Assembly (NCBI RefSeq): GCF_020164785.1 | Contig: NZ_JAIUGX010000015.1 | Span: 1 to 64,000, forward strand | Direction of reading: 5' to 3' | From: Mesorhizobium sp. ES1-1 | GTDB taxonomy: Bacteria; Pseudomonadota; Alphaproteobacteria; Rhizobiales; Rhizobiaceae | Length of the DNA: 64,000 nucleotides | Shown: piece by piece, positions 17,206 to 25,551 of the stretch | Position numbering within the stretch: the stretch's first letter is position 1 | Layout of the letters: every line of letters begins with the position of its first letter | The notes under the pieces: generated by a model | The model's input: the letters and a program-made list of their open reading frames with translations, nothing else | What the model was told of the DNA's origin: nothing | Database searches by the model: none | Made by a program: the position numbers and the translations under genes

Positions 17206-17829
17206 CTAACTCCGCTCCCCGTGGGCTCGTGATGCCCTGAACCGCCGAACCCGCATGTGGGTCCCGCAACTGGCGTCGCTACACCAGCGGCGATGGCCTC
17301 CACGTGAAGAATCAAGGAACAGCCACCCGCAATAGGGGCCGAGACATTCGCGCACGGGGCGTCTGAGCTTGCTTGTCACCAGGAGTTCGGCAGCTTCCAG
17401 GGCGACGCGGTCGGCGATGGTGTTCAAGTCACCATCGTCCTTCCACCCCCAGAAGAACTGAGCGCCCGCATGGCAAAGACGCCGGTTTGAAAGGGCTCGG
17501 GAGGCCGCCCGGGTGAGATCCGCGCCTTGGGGGGCCGGTGCCGGCTCTCCGGCCGCTTCCGCCTGGAACACGGCGTAGATGGATTCCCGAAGCGCCTTGG
17601 CCTCTGCCAGTGCTGCGTCCAGCTCCGCAGCTGCGGATGCCTTGGCCAGACCCGCGCCGACCTCGCTTGTGATCAACCCGACTCGTATCGCCCATTCGAT
17701 CAGGTCGTCATAGGTCCGCAAGAGATCGGGACCCCATCGATCGCGGCGCGCGTCGACCGTATTGACGAAGTCGAGGACTGGACTGCCCCCCACCAGCCGC
17801 ATGGTCGTGACCGTTTTTTCGTCGCTCAT
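17206..17829 (-). CDS. CGNR zinc-finger / ABATE-domain protein
   Basis: This 207-residue protein starts with the ABATE segment (LVGGSPVLDFVNTVDARRDR) thought to bind a ligand in stress-response regulators. It ends with a CGNR-type zinc finger: CLGPYCGWLFLD, then RRWCSDASCGTH. All four cysteines are present, but the name-giving CGNR reads CGTH here. The family is believed to be transcriptional regulators. It is divergent from the EamA exporter with 92 bases between, so it may control that gene. Confidence 0.8.
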   Translation of the reverse strand: MSDEKTVTTMRLVGGSPVLDFVNTVDARRDRWGPDLLRTYDDLIEWAIRVGLITSEVGAGLAKASAAAELDAALAEAKALRESIYAVFQAEAAGEPAPAPQGADLTRAASRALSNRRLCHAGAQFFWGWKDDGDLNTIADRVALEAAELLVTSKLRRPVRECLGPYCGWLFLDSSRGGHRRWCSDASCGTHMRVRRFRASRAHGERS

Positions 17830-17921
17830 CTGCGGAGAATGGGTTTGGGGAACTTAAAACGCAAGGCCAAGTTGTAACGTCTTATTGCTATTTTACCCGT
17901 TACAATTAGTTTGGGGCCGTG

Positions 17922-18872
17922 ATGACGCAATATCGCAACCTAATCTCGTTTCTTGCCCTCTGCGTGATCTGGGGTAGCACCTGGATCGCCATAAAAGCAG
18001 GCATCAGCGCGGTACCGCCCCTCTTGTTTGCCGGGACCCGTTTCACTGCCGCCGGCGCGATCCTGCTTCTCGCGTCATCATTCATTGCGCCCCTGCCCCG
18101 AGTTGCCGCGGGCGAGTTGGCCCGGCTTGGGATCGTCAGCATGCTGATGATCCCTCTGTGTTATGGGCCGTTGTTTTGGGGCATGTTGTACGTCAACTCG
18201 GGCACCGCGGCGGTCCTTGAAATGTCGTTGACGCCCATTGCCCTTCTGGGCTTTGCGCTCGTGCTGCGCCAGGAGCCATACAGCTGGCATCGGCTCCTTG
18301 GAATTTTTCTGGGCGTTGCGGGTCTGGTCATCTTGTTTGGGCCTGACGCATTCGGGGCTTCGGCGCAGCATGCGACCGGTGATCCGGCCTTGCAGCTTCT
18401 GGGCGGTATGTGTGTCGCTTCGGCGGCCATCACCTATGCCTGGGGATCGGTACTGGCGAAGCCTCTGCTGAGTAAATTCCCTTCGAACTTCATCGCAGGG
18501 ACAACCATGCTTGCCGGTGGGCTCGTCCTGATCGCCAGTTCCCTCCTGCTGGAGTCCGGCGCCGGCGAAGCTCTTGCTGGCCGGTGGGGCGCGGCCGCGT
18601 GGAGCGGCTGGCTGTTCCTGGTGCTGTTTGGATCTCTCATCGGATACACGCTCTACATGCGGTTGCTGCGTGAAATCGGGGCGTCCCGCGCCGGAGCCTA
18701 TGCTTTTGTCTCACCGATCGTGGCGCTGTTGCTCGGCGTGGTTATCGGAAACGAGACCGTTAGCGCTCCTGCCATCGCCGGAATGGCCGTGATGCTGGCC
18801 GGCGCTTATCTGGCAACGAAAGGCAAGGACGTGGTCTCACACGACTCTGTGCAGACGGCCGACCACGGATAA
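17922..18872 (+). CDS. EamA/DMT-family transporter
   Basis: This inner-membrane protein of 316 residues has ten predicted transmembrane segments in two EamA repeats. It starts with LISFLALCVIWGSTWIAIKAG, the typical first helix. Family members export amino acids and metabolites. The ATG at 17922 was chosen over the GTG one codon earlier. The GC content of its first bases and the divergent CGNR gene suggest a shared control region at 17830-17921. Confidence 0.88.
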   Translation: MTQYRNLISFLALCVIWGSTWIAIKAGISAVPPLLFAGTRFTAAGAILLLASSFIAPLPRVAAGELARLGIVSMLMIPLCYGPLFWGMLYVNSGTAAVLEMSLTPIALLGFALVLRQEPYSWHRLLGIFLGVAGLVILFGPDAFGASAQHATGDPALQLLGGMCVASAAITYAWGSVLAKPLLSKFPSNFIAGTTMLAGGLVLIASSLLLESGAGEALAGRWGAAAWSGWLFLVLFGSLIGYTLYMRLLREIGASRAGAYAFVSPIVALLLGVVIGNETVSAPAIAGMAVMLAGAYLATKGKDVVSHDSVQTADHG

Positions 18873-19081
18873 CCGTCATCGTGACAGGGTGGCAAGGAAT
18901 CTGTCCCTTGATCAAATCGTGGGGGATCGACGGACCCGCTCGGCCAGTACCGCCAGATTGCGATAGGCAGCGGGTCGCGGGAACCTCGCTCCCGTTTGCC
19001 TGTACATTCGGCAGCCCTAGATCACTGAGATACGACCGCCGGAACACGTTGGTGCCGGCGATTGATGCTGGGAGAAATGTG

Positions 19082-19681
19082 ATGCCGATAATCGAAAGCG
19101 CGAAAGCGGCTATCGAACAGGTCACCGGCTGGCAGCGGCCATCTGACGACGAACTGGACCGCCTGGTGCGCCCGCGCAAGGCCAACGCTTTCCGCTTCGG
19201 CGATGAAGGCCTGATCCCCAACCACCCGCATTGGGGCCTGATCGTCTACCGTGGCGCCGTGAAATTGCCCGGAGAGTTTGACCCGGCGGCAGTCTTCGAG
19301 GACCTGTTCGGCCGCAATGGCTGGGGAAGCTCCTGGCGAGACGGCATCTACGATTACGTCCACTATCACTCCCGCATCCACGAAGTGCTCGGTATTGCCC
19401 GCGGATCGGGTAAGGTTCGGTTCGGCGGGAAGCGTGGGCGCACATTCACCCTTAAGGCTGGAGACGTAGCCGTGCTGCCTTCCGGCACGGGCCACCAGCG
19501 GCTTTCTGCGACCGGCGATTTCCTGGTGGTCGGCGCCTACCCGCCTGGCGGCACCTATGACGAATGCACCGGAAGCGAGGAGCATGCGAGCGCGGTCAAG
19601 ACGATTCCCAAGGTCGCAAGACCGCGCATGGACCCTGTCTATGGGAAAAACGGCCCGCTTCTCGACCTTTGGAAAGCATAG
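19082..19681 (+). CDS. Cupin-domain protein (YjlB-like)
   Basis: This is a 199-residue protein with a single cupin barrel. HYHSRIHEVLGIARGSG matches cupin motif 1 with the metal-binding histidines, and GDVAVLPSGTGHQRL matches motif 2. The N-terminal part (PNHPHWGLIVYRG) is typical of YjlB-like proteins of unknown function. The ATG at 19082 has GGGAGA upstream. The ligase gene starts 19 bases downstream of its stop, so they are probably one transcript. No substrate can be assigned. Confidence 0.8.
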   Translation: MPIIESAKAAIEQVTGWQRPSDDELDRLVRPRKANAFRFGDEGLIPNHPHWGLIVYRGAVKLPGEFDPAAVFEDLFGRNGWGSSWRDGIYDYVHYHSRIHEVLGIARGSGKVRFGGKRGRTFTLKAGDVAVLPSGTGHQRLSATGDFLVVGAYPPGGTYDECTGSEEHASAVKTIPKVARPRMDPVYGKNGPLLDLWKA

Positions 19682-19700
19682 CGGTAAAGCGAAGGCAAAG

Positions 19701-20705
19701 ATGAGCGCAGCGACCCAATTTCTTCTGCCCGTCGACACAGCCCCGATGGAAGCCAAACTCGCCGATGCGATCCCTGTCGAGGGCACCGGCTGGCAGTATG
19801 AGCCCAAGTGGGACGGCTTTCGCTGCCTCGCTTTCAAAGCGGGCGATTCGGTGGACATTCGAGCCAAGTCAGGAAAGCCGTTGGGGCGCTATTTTCCAGA
19901 ACTGCTCGATCTTCTACGCAGTGTTCCGGCGCCACGCTTCGTCATTGATGGCGAAATCCTGATCGAACGCTCCGGGGAATATTCCTTCGACGCCTTGCAG
20001 ATGCGGTTGCACCCGGCCGAAAGCCGCATTCGCAAGCTGGCGGTGGAGACGCCCGCCAAGATGGTGCTCTTCGACATATTGGCCGATGCCGATGGGGAAA
20101 TTCTCGTCGACAAGCCACTGTCGACCAGACGGAACGCTTTGGAAGCTTTCGTCACAAGCGCGGCAACCCCAGGCGTCGAACTGTCTCCCGCCACGCTGGA
20201 CCGAAAGCAGGCTCAAACCTGGTTGAAGGGCGCCGGAGGCAAGACGGACGGCATTGTCGCCAAGCGCACTGACGATCCCTACCTTCCCGGCGAGCGCGCC
20301 ATGATAAAGGTCAAGCGGATGCGCACGGCAGACTGCGTCGTCGGCGGCTTCCGTTACCTAGCTGACCGGCCTGAGGTCGGCTCCCTACTGCTTGGTCTCT
20401 ATAATGAGGACGGCAAGCTCGACCATGTCGGCTTCACCTCGACGATCGCCAATGCCGACCGTGGAGCGCTAACCGATCGGCTGAAGGCCCTGCGCGAGCC
20501 GCCAGGCTTCACCGGAAATGCGCCGGGCGGGCCCAGCCGATGGAGCACCGAGCGAAGCGGTGAATGGGAACCGCTGCGTCCGGAATTGGTGGTTGAGGTG
20601 CGGTTCGACCATGTTACGGGGCAGCGCTTCCGGCACGGCACGAAGTTCTTGCGATGGCGGCCGGACAAGGCGCCGCGACAATGCCGGTTTGACCAGTTGA
20701 ACTAG
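19701..20705 (+). CDS. ATP-dependent DNA ligase (LigC/LigD-ligase type)
   Basis: This 334-residue stand-alone ligase seals DNA nicks using ATP. Motif I is YEPKWDGFR with the adenylated lysine, motif III FVIDGEILIE, motif IV TDGIVAKRTD and motif V MIKVKRMRTADC. A short OB-fold follows. It lacks the polymerase and nuclease domains of LigD, so it resembles the accessory LigC-type enzymes that many rhizobia carry beside LigD. GAAGG precedes the ATG at 19701. The Mfd-like helicase gene ends convergently 68 bases away. Confidence 0.88.
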   Translation: MSAATQFLLPVDTAPMEAKLADAIPVEGTGWQYEPKWDGFRCLAFKAGDSVDIRAKSGKPLGRYFPELLDLLRSVPAPRFVIDGEILIERSGEYSFDALQMRLHPAESRIRKLAVETPAKMVLFDILADADGEILVDKPLSTRRNALEAFVTSAATPGVELSPATLDRKQAQTWLKGAGGKTDGIVAKRTDDPYLPGERAMIKVKRMRTADCVVGGFRYLADRPEVGSLLLGLYNEDGKLDHVGFTSTIANADRGALTDRLKALREPPGFTGNAPGGPSRWSTERSGEWEPLRPELVVEVRFDHVTGQRFRHGTKFLRWRPDKAPRQCRFDQLN

Positions 20706-20772
20706 GCGTTTGGTTCGCTGGACGTACGCGACGTTGCCGCTGGCGCGACGTCCTCGCTCACTCGGCCGCGTC

Positions 20773-23700
20773 TCATCGAGAGGCTTGATCTCCATTGGCA
20801 ATGCTGTTCACCAATCCCAGCGCGACGGCGAGCCGCTCCGGTCCTGGTATCGTCGCAAGCTTAAAGATGAAGCGTCCGTTGTTTTGCGTGCAATCGGACC
20901 GTTTCTCCAGACGAGCGCACACGACCGGGTCCGCATTCGCGAACTCGATCGCGATCGCAACGGGTCCGGCTGCAATTCTGATGATACCGGCGGCGGCCGC
21001 TGAGAGCTTCAGTCGCGTAAGATCGAGCAAGATGGTCGCTTCCGGCGGCGGCCGGCCGAACCGGTCTTCGAGTTCATCGGCGAAAGCATCGATCTCGGCG
21101 GGCGCCTCGAAGCGCTGCAGTCGAGAATAGAGATTCAACCTGACCACCGGCTCAGGCACATACTCGCTCGGCAGGGTGCCCGAGAATTCCAGGTCGATGG
21201 CCGGCCGAAGCATCGAGCGGTCCTTTCCGCGCGTCTTGTCGACAGCAAGCGCCAACAATTTTTGATAGAGGCTCAGCCCGATCAGCTTCATATGGCCTGC
21301 TTGTTCTTCGCCAACCAGATCGCCCGCACCCCGAAGGTCGAGATCGCGGCTGCTGATTGCGAGGCCCGAGCCCAGCCGGTCGAATGCGAGGAGGGTCGAC
21401 AGCCGTGATCGCGTTTCGGGGGAGATGTCCTTGCCCGGCTCGGTCAGCAGATAGGCGTGACCCTGCGCCCTTCCCCTGCCGACCCGGCCTCGCAGCTGGT
21501 GCAGTTGAGCTAAACCAAATCGATCGGCACGGAAAATCACGATCGTATTGGCGCGCGGCACATCGAGCCCGTTCTCGATAATGTTGGTCGACAGGAGTAT
21601 GTCGGCATCGCCGTTGGCAAAGGCGATCATCGCCTCGTCCATCTCCGCGGCCTTCATGTCACCGTGCGCCACGAGCAGGGAGAGCTCCGGCACGAGCCGT
21701 CGCAATTCCGCTGCCGTCCGTTCGATGTCCTCGATGCGTGGGACCACGCAAAAGCTCTGGCCAGCCCGCCGATGTTCGCGGATCAGCGCCACCTTCAACG
21801 AGGCCGCATCGAACGGAGCGAGTTCGGTCCGGACGGGTCGCCGCCGCGCCGGCGGCGAGGCCAGAAGGCTGGCCTCCTGAACGCCCACCATGGCTGCTGC
21901 TAGCGTGCGCGGTATCGGCGTCGCGCTCATCGACAGCACATGCAGGCGAGGCGCAAGGGTGCGAAGTTGCTGCTTGAGTTTGACGCCGAAACGATGTTCC
22001 TCGTCAATGACCAGCAAGGCCAGGTCGTTGAAGGCTACGTCTTTCGCGGCTATGGCGTGCGTCGCAACGACAATTCCGATCGTGCCGTCGGCAAGACCCG
22101 CCTTGACCTTCTTTGCCTCGGCGTTGCCGACGACGCGTGAAAGAAGAGCCACGCTCACTCCCATGTCTTCAAACCGGCGAGAGAACGTCTCAAAGTGCTG
22201 GCGCGCCAGCACCGTTGTCGGTGCCACGACGGCGACCTGGCCGCCGTTCAAAGCGACGGTCGCCGCAGCGCGCAGCGCCACTTCAGTCTTGCCAAAACCA
22301 ACATCGCCGCAGATCAGCCTGTTCATGGCTTTTCCGGACGACAGATCATCGATTACGGAGGCGATCGCCGCGGCCTGATCGACCGTTTCAGGGTATGGAA
22401 ACCTGGCGGCGAAGCGAGCGTAGGCAGCTCGCGGCGGCTTTACGATGCGTGCTCCACCCTCATCGCGTTCGTTTGCCAGCCTCACGAGGTGGCGCGCAGC
22501 CTCGTCGATCTCGTCATTCAGCTGTGCTCGGCGTTTAGCCCAGCCATCGCCGTTCAGCTTATCGAGCGTGACGGCTTGTTCGTCCGCGCCGTAGCGCCAG
22601 ATGCGCCCGAATTCCTCGACGGGCGCTAACAGCGTAGCCCCGTCACGGAATTCAAGGCGCACGGTGTCGGTGGCGACGTTTCCCACCTCCACAATTTCGA
22701 GTGCCCGCAAGACCGCAATGCCATGATCTTCGTGCAGGACGACATCGCCGATCCGCAATTCGGGTTCCCCGGCCAGCGTCGTTCCTTCGCGGTCCGTCTC
22801 GTTCAGGCGCGTCCCGAAGACATTGGCGGTGGCCACCACGGCAATTTCGGAGGTTCGATCGACGAAGCCGCTATCGATATCGAGATCGATGCTCGAGATA
22901 CTGCCGGGTTTGCCATTGAGCGCCTTCGTCCAGCTTTCAGCCGTTTGGGGCGTTTTCTTCACGCCACGCGTCGCGGCTTTCACAAGGCGATCAAGTTCCG
23001 AAGTTGTGCCGGCCAGTACGATGCGCAGCCCTTCTTGCGCTCTATCGGCCACGAACTCGGCCGCCGCCCTTGAAGGGTTGACCTCGACGATGAAGTTCGG
23101 CGTAGGCGATACACCGCTCATGTCCAATTCAGAGCGACGATGCCCGATTGCTTCATCCAAAGAGGAGCGGCTCAAATAAAACCGCTCCTCGGTTGGCTTC
23201 CGCCCCATCTGCTTGTCGCGAGCATGGCGGGCGTCATCGATCAATGTCATGGCAGCACCGAAACGCTCGTCGACCCCGGCACCCAGAACAATCCGCGTGT
23301 TCGGCAGAAGCTCGAAAACGCTGCTCAATTCGACGCCTGCTGCCAACAAGCGCGCTTCCATGCCCTGGGTTTTGGGCGGATCGTCATTCACCACCGCATC
23401 TGGCAAACACTCCGTGGAGGGCGCGACCACAATCTGGTCAACAAGCTGTTCCGTGCGCTGGCTCAGGGGATCGTAAGCGCCGATGCTGGCAATGACCCCG
23501 TCCTCCACCAGAACCCGGTATGGCTGCGGCGCGCCGGGGGAGAAGATATCCAGCCCCTGCCCAAGCAAGGCGAACTCGCCGGGCTCGTCGACACGATCGT
23601 CCATCAGATAGCCGCAGCGCTCCAAATGAACTTGAAACGCCTTGATATCCATCGATTGGCCTATCTTCAGGGTGGCGAACCCGCTCGCGATCATATCCAG

Positions 23701-24114
23701 GGGCGCAATGCGTTGAAGCGCTGCTTCCGGTGACATGACGACCAGCCTGACGGGGGCATTGATCTGCTCGGCCATGGCAACCAGCGCGGCGGCGCGTCTG
23801 CCCATGCTTTCACGCGATGGCTGGATCCGATCATAGGGCAAACAGTCCCAGGGCGGCAGCAGGATGACCTGGGCCTCCGGTGTGAAGCCCTTGAAAGCGG
23901 CCGAAACCTCCTCCGCCTGGCTTTCGCTCCTTGCGATGAACATCAACCCGTCGGAGCCGGCCTCCTGTACAGGACCGATCAGCCTCGCGGCTATGGCTGC
24001 GGCGGGTGTGCGAGGGACTGCTTCTGGTCGCTCGGCTGAGGGGACACCAGTTCCCGAAAGCGTGGTCAAACCGATCAAGTCGATAGGCGATCCGGCCGAT
24101 TTTTTCCGCTTCAT
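20773..24114 (-). CDS. Mfd-like transcription-repair coupling helicase (probable paralogue)
   Basis: The 1113-residue protein has the full Mfd order. A UvrB-like N-terminal part contains PWDCLPYDRIQPS; an RNA-polymerase interaction domain contains GDVVLHEDHGIAVL; a superfamily 2 motor has Walker A GDVGFGKTEVALRA, motif II DEEH, motif III MSATPIPRTL and motif VI LRGRVGRGRAQG. The TRG-like segment is LRGAGDLVGEEQAGHM, followed by a C-terminal D7-type domain. It is somewhat shorter and more divergent than housekeeping Mfd. Location beside a secondary DNA ligase, not in the usual core context, suggests a second copy. Whether a normal mfd exists elsewhere cannot be seen here. Confidence 0.82.
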   Translation of the reverse strand: MKRKKSAGSPIDLIGLTTLSGTGVPSAERPEAVPRTPAAAIAARLIGPVQEAGSDGLMFIARSESQAEEVSAAFKGFTPEAQVILLPPWDCLPYDRIQPSRESMGRRAAALVAMAEQINAPVRLVVMSPEAALQRIAPLDMIASGFATLKIGQSMDIKAFQVHLERCGYLMDDRVDEPGEFALLGQGLDIFSPGAPQPYRVLVEDGVIASIGAYDPLSQRTEQLVDQIVVAPSTECLPDAVVNDDPPKTQGMEARLLAAGVELSSVFELLPNTRIVLGAGVDERFGAAMTLIDDARHARDKQMGRKPTEERFYLSRSSLDEAIGHRRSELDMSGVSPTPNFIVEVNPSRAAAEFVADRAQEGLRIVLAGTTSELDRLVKAATRGVKKTPQTAESWTKALNGKPGSISSIDLDIDSGFVDRTSEIAVVATANVFGTRLNETDREGTTLAGEPELRIGDVVLHEDHGIAVLRALEIVEVGNVATDTVRLEFRDGATLLAPVEEFGRIWRYGADEQAVTLDKLNGDGWAKRRAQLNDEIDEAARHLVRLANERDEGGARIVKPPRAAYARFAARFPYPETVDQAAAIASVIDDLSSGKAMNRLICGDVGFGKTEVALRAAATVALNGGQVAVVAPTTVLARQHFETFSRRFEDMGVSVALLSRVVGNAEAKKVKAGLADGTIGIVVATHAIAAKDVAFNDLALLVIDEEHRFGVKLKQQLRTLAPRLHVLSMSATPIPRTLAAAMVGVQEASLLASPPARRRPVRTELAPFDAASLKVALIREHRRAGQSFCVVPRIEDIERTAAELRRLVPELSLLVAHGDMKAAEMDEAMIAFANGDADILLSTNIIENGLDVPRANTIVIFRADRFGLAQLHQLRGRVGRGRAQGHAYLLTEPGKDISPETRSRLSTLLAFDRLGSGLAISSRDLDLRGAGDLVGEEQAGHMKLIGLSLYQKLLALAVDKTRGKDRSMLRPAIDLEFSGTLPSEYVPEPVVRLNLYSRLQRFEAPAEIDAFADELEDRFGRPPPEATILLDLTRLKLSAAAAGIIRIAAGPVAIAIEFANADPVVCARLEKRSDCTQNNGRFIFKLATIPGPERLAVALGLVNSIANGDQASR

Positions 24115-24336
24115 GACATCTCGTTCGGTTGTGACCGGGGCCTCAACCAGCGTCGGAAGGATGTGTTCCTTAAGATCTGAAACCGCGCGCTTTCCGACGC
24201 GACTTCGTGGGTGTTTTCATCTGACAGATGGGAAGGCGCGCAGGCTCCTCGGGTCGTGAGGCGCTCAAGCTAAAGCGCGCAACAAGGGTCAATCAAACAT
24301 GGTGCACTTCTCATGCAAACGCCGTTGCTTGGCTTT

Positions 24337-25536
24337 TCAGACGCAGTCACCGCCGAGTTCCAAGTGCGTTAGATTGATCCAATAGCGTACGCCCGTTGGT
24401 ATGATGTCGTCATTGAAGTTGTAGTGCGGCGTGTGGAGCTGGTGAAACGTTCCGTCTGGCTCTATACCGTTGCCTATCCACAAGAACGCGCCGGGACGAA
24501 CATCCATCATATTGGCGAAATCCTCGCCGGCGCAGGACAGGTCGAGCCTGTCGTTGTAGTTCTGTTCGCCGACGGTTGCCCTTGCCGCGGCCGACGCAGA
24601 CTTGAACGGTTCCTCTGCGCTGACCACCACGCTCGTCGACCGGTTGAACTTGAACTCGGCCTGGCAGCCCCAGGTCCGGGCCGTCTGGTCCGCCACTTCG
24701 CGCATGCGGCGCTCGATCAGATCGCGCGTCTCGGGCCGAAAGCTCCGCGTCGTTCCGCCAATGACCAGTTCGGACGGGATCACGCTCGGCGCCACCGCCG
24801 AACCGCCGTGGATATAGCCGACGCTGATGACGCCTGTCTCGAGCGGAGCCAGCGATCGGCCGACGATCCCCTGCAATGACAAGACAAATTGCGCTTGCGC
24901 GTAGGTAATGTCCGTCGCCTGATGGGGCGCCACGCCGCCATGCCCGCCCACGCCCTTGAAGATGACTTGCCAAAAATCGGCAGCCGCCATCGATGGGCCC
25001 AGACGTCCGGCCATGGTCCCTACGGGGGCGCCCGGCTGGTTGTGCAGGCCATAGATCGCGTCGCAGGGAAAGCGCTCGAAGATGCCGTCGGCTAGCATGG
25101 CGTCCGCACCGCCCCGCCCTTCCTCGGCAGGCTGAAAGATAAGGTTGAGCGTCCCGCCGAAATCCCGGTTCTCCGCAAGATAAAGCGCGGCGCCAAGCAG
25201 CATCGTGGTGTGGCCGTCATGGCCGCAGGCATGCATGCACCCGCTCGATTTCGAAGCATAGGGGAGGCCGGTCGCCTCAAGGATCGGCAGGGCATCCATG
25301 TCGGCCCGCAGGCCGATCGAACGTTGTCCGGGGAGTCTTCCCTTGATGACCCCGATCACGCCGGTGCGCCCGACATTCTGCGTCACCTCTATGCCGGCCT
25401 GCCGAAGCATATCGGCGACGATGCGCGAGGTCCGCTCCTCTTCGAAGCCAAGTTCTGGATGGGCGTGGAGATCCCGGCGCAGCTCGGTCAGCCACGCGAC
25501 ATTGTCGTTCAGCCATTTGGCGAAATCCGTGCCCAT
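24337..25536 (-). CDS. M20-family aminoacylase/hippurate hydrolase
   Basis: This 399-residue zinc amidohydrolase of the M20D type removes acyl groups from N-acyl amino acids. HAHPELGFEEERTS is the family start, LRADMDALPI carries the first metal ligands, and SGCMHACGHDGHTTMLLG the Cys/His metal site. FQPAEEGRGGADAML supplies the catalytic glutamates. AAAGGAG lies six bases before the ATG at 25536. It is the last gene of a Liv-type ABC operon, 15 bases after the fused permease-hydrolase gene, pointing to hydrolysis of the imported compound. Confidence 0.9.
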   Translation of the reverse strand: MGTDFAKWLNDNVAWLTELRRDLHAHPELGFEEERTSRIVADMLRQAGIEVTQNVGRTGVIGVIKGRLPGQRSIGLRADMDALPILEATGLPYASKSSGCMHACGHDGHTTMLLGAALYLAENRDFGGTLNLIFQPAEEGRGGADAMLADGIFERFPCDAIYGLHNQPGAPVGTMAGRLGPSMAAADFWQVIFKGVGGHGGVAPHQATDITYAQAQFVLSLQGIVGRSLAPLETGVISVGYIHGGSAVAPSVIPSELVIGGTTRSFRPETRDLIERRMREVADQTARTWGCQAEFKFNRSTSVVVSAEEPFKSASAAARATVGEQNYNDRLDLSCAGEDFANMMDVRPGAFLWIGNGIEPDGTFHQLHTPHYNFNDDIIPTGVRYWINLTHLELGGDCV

Positions 25537-25551
25537 GGTAACTCCTTTCGA

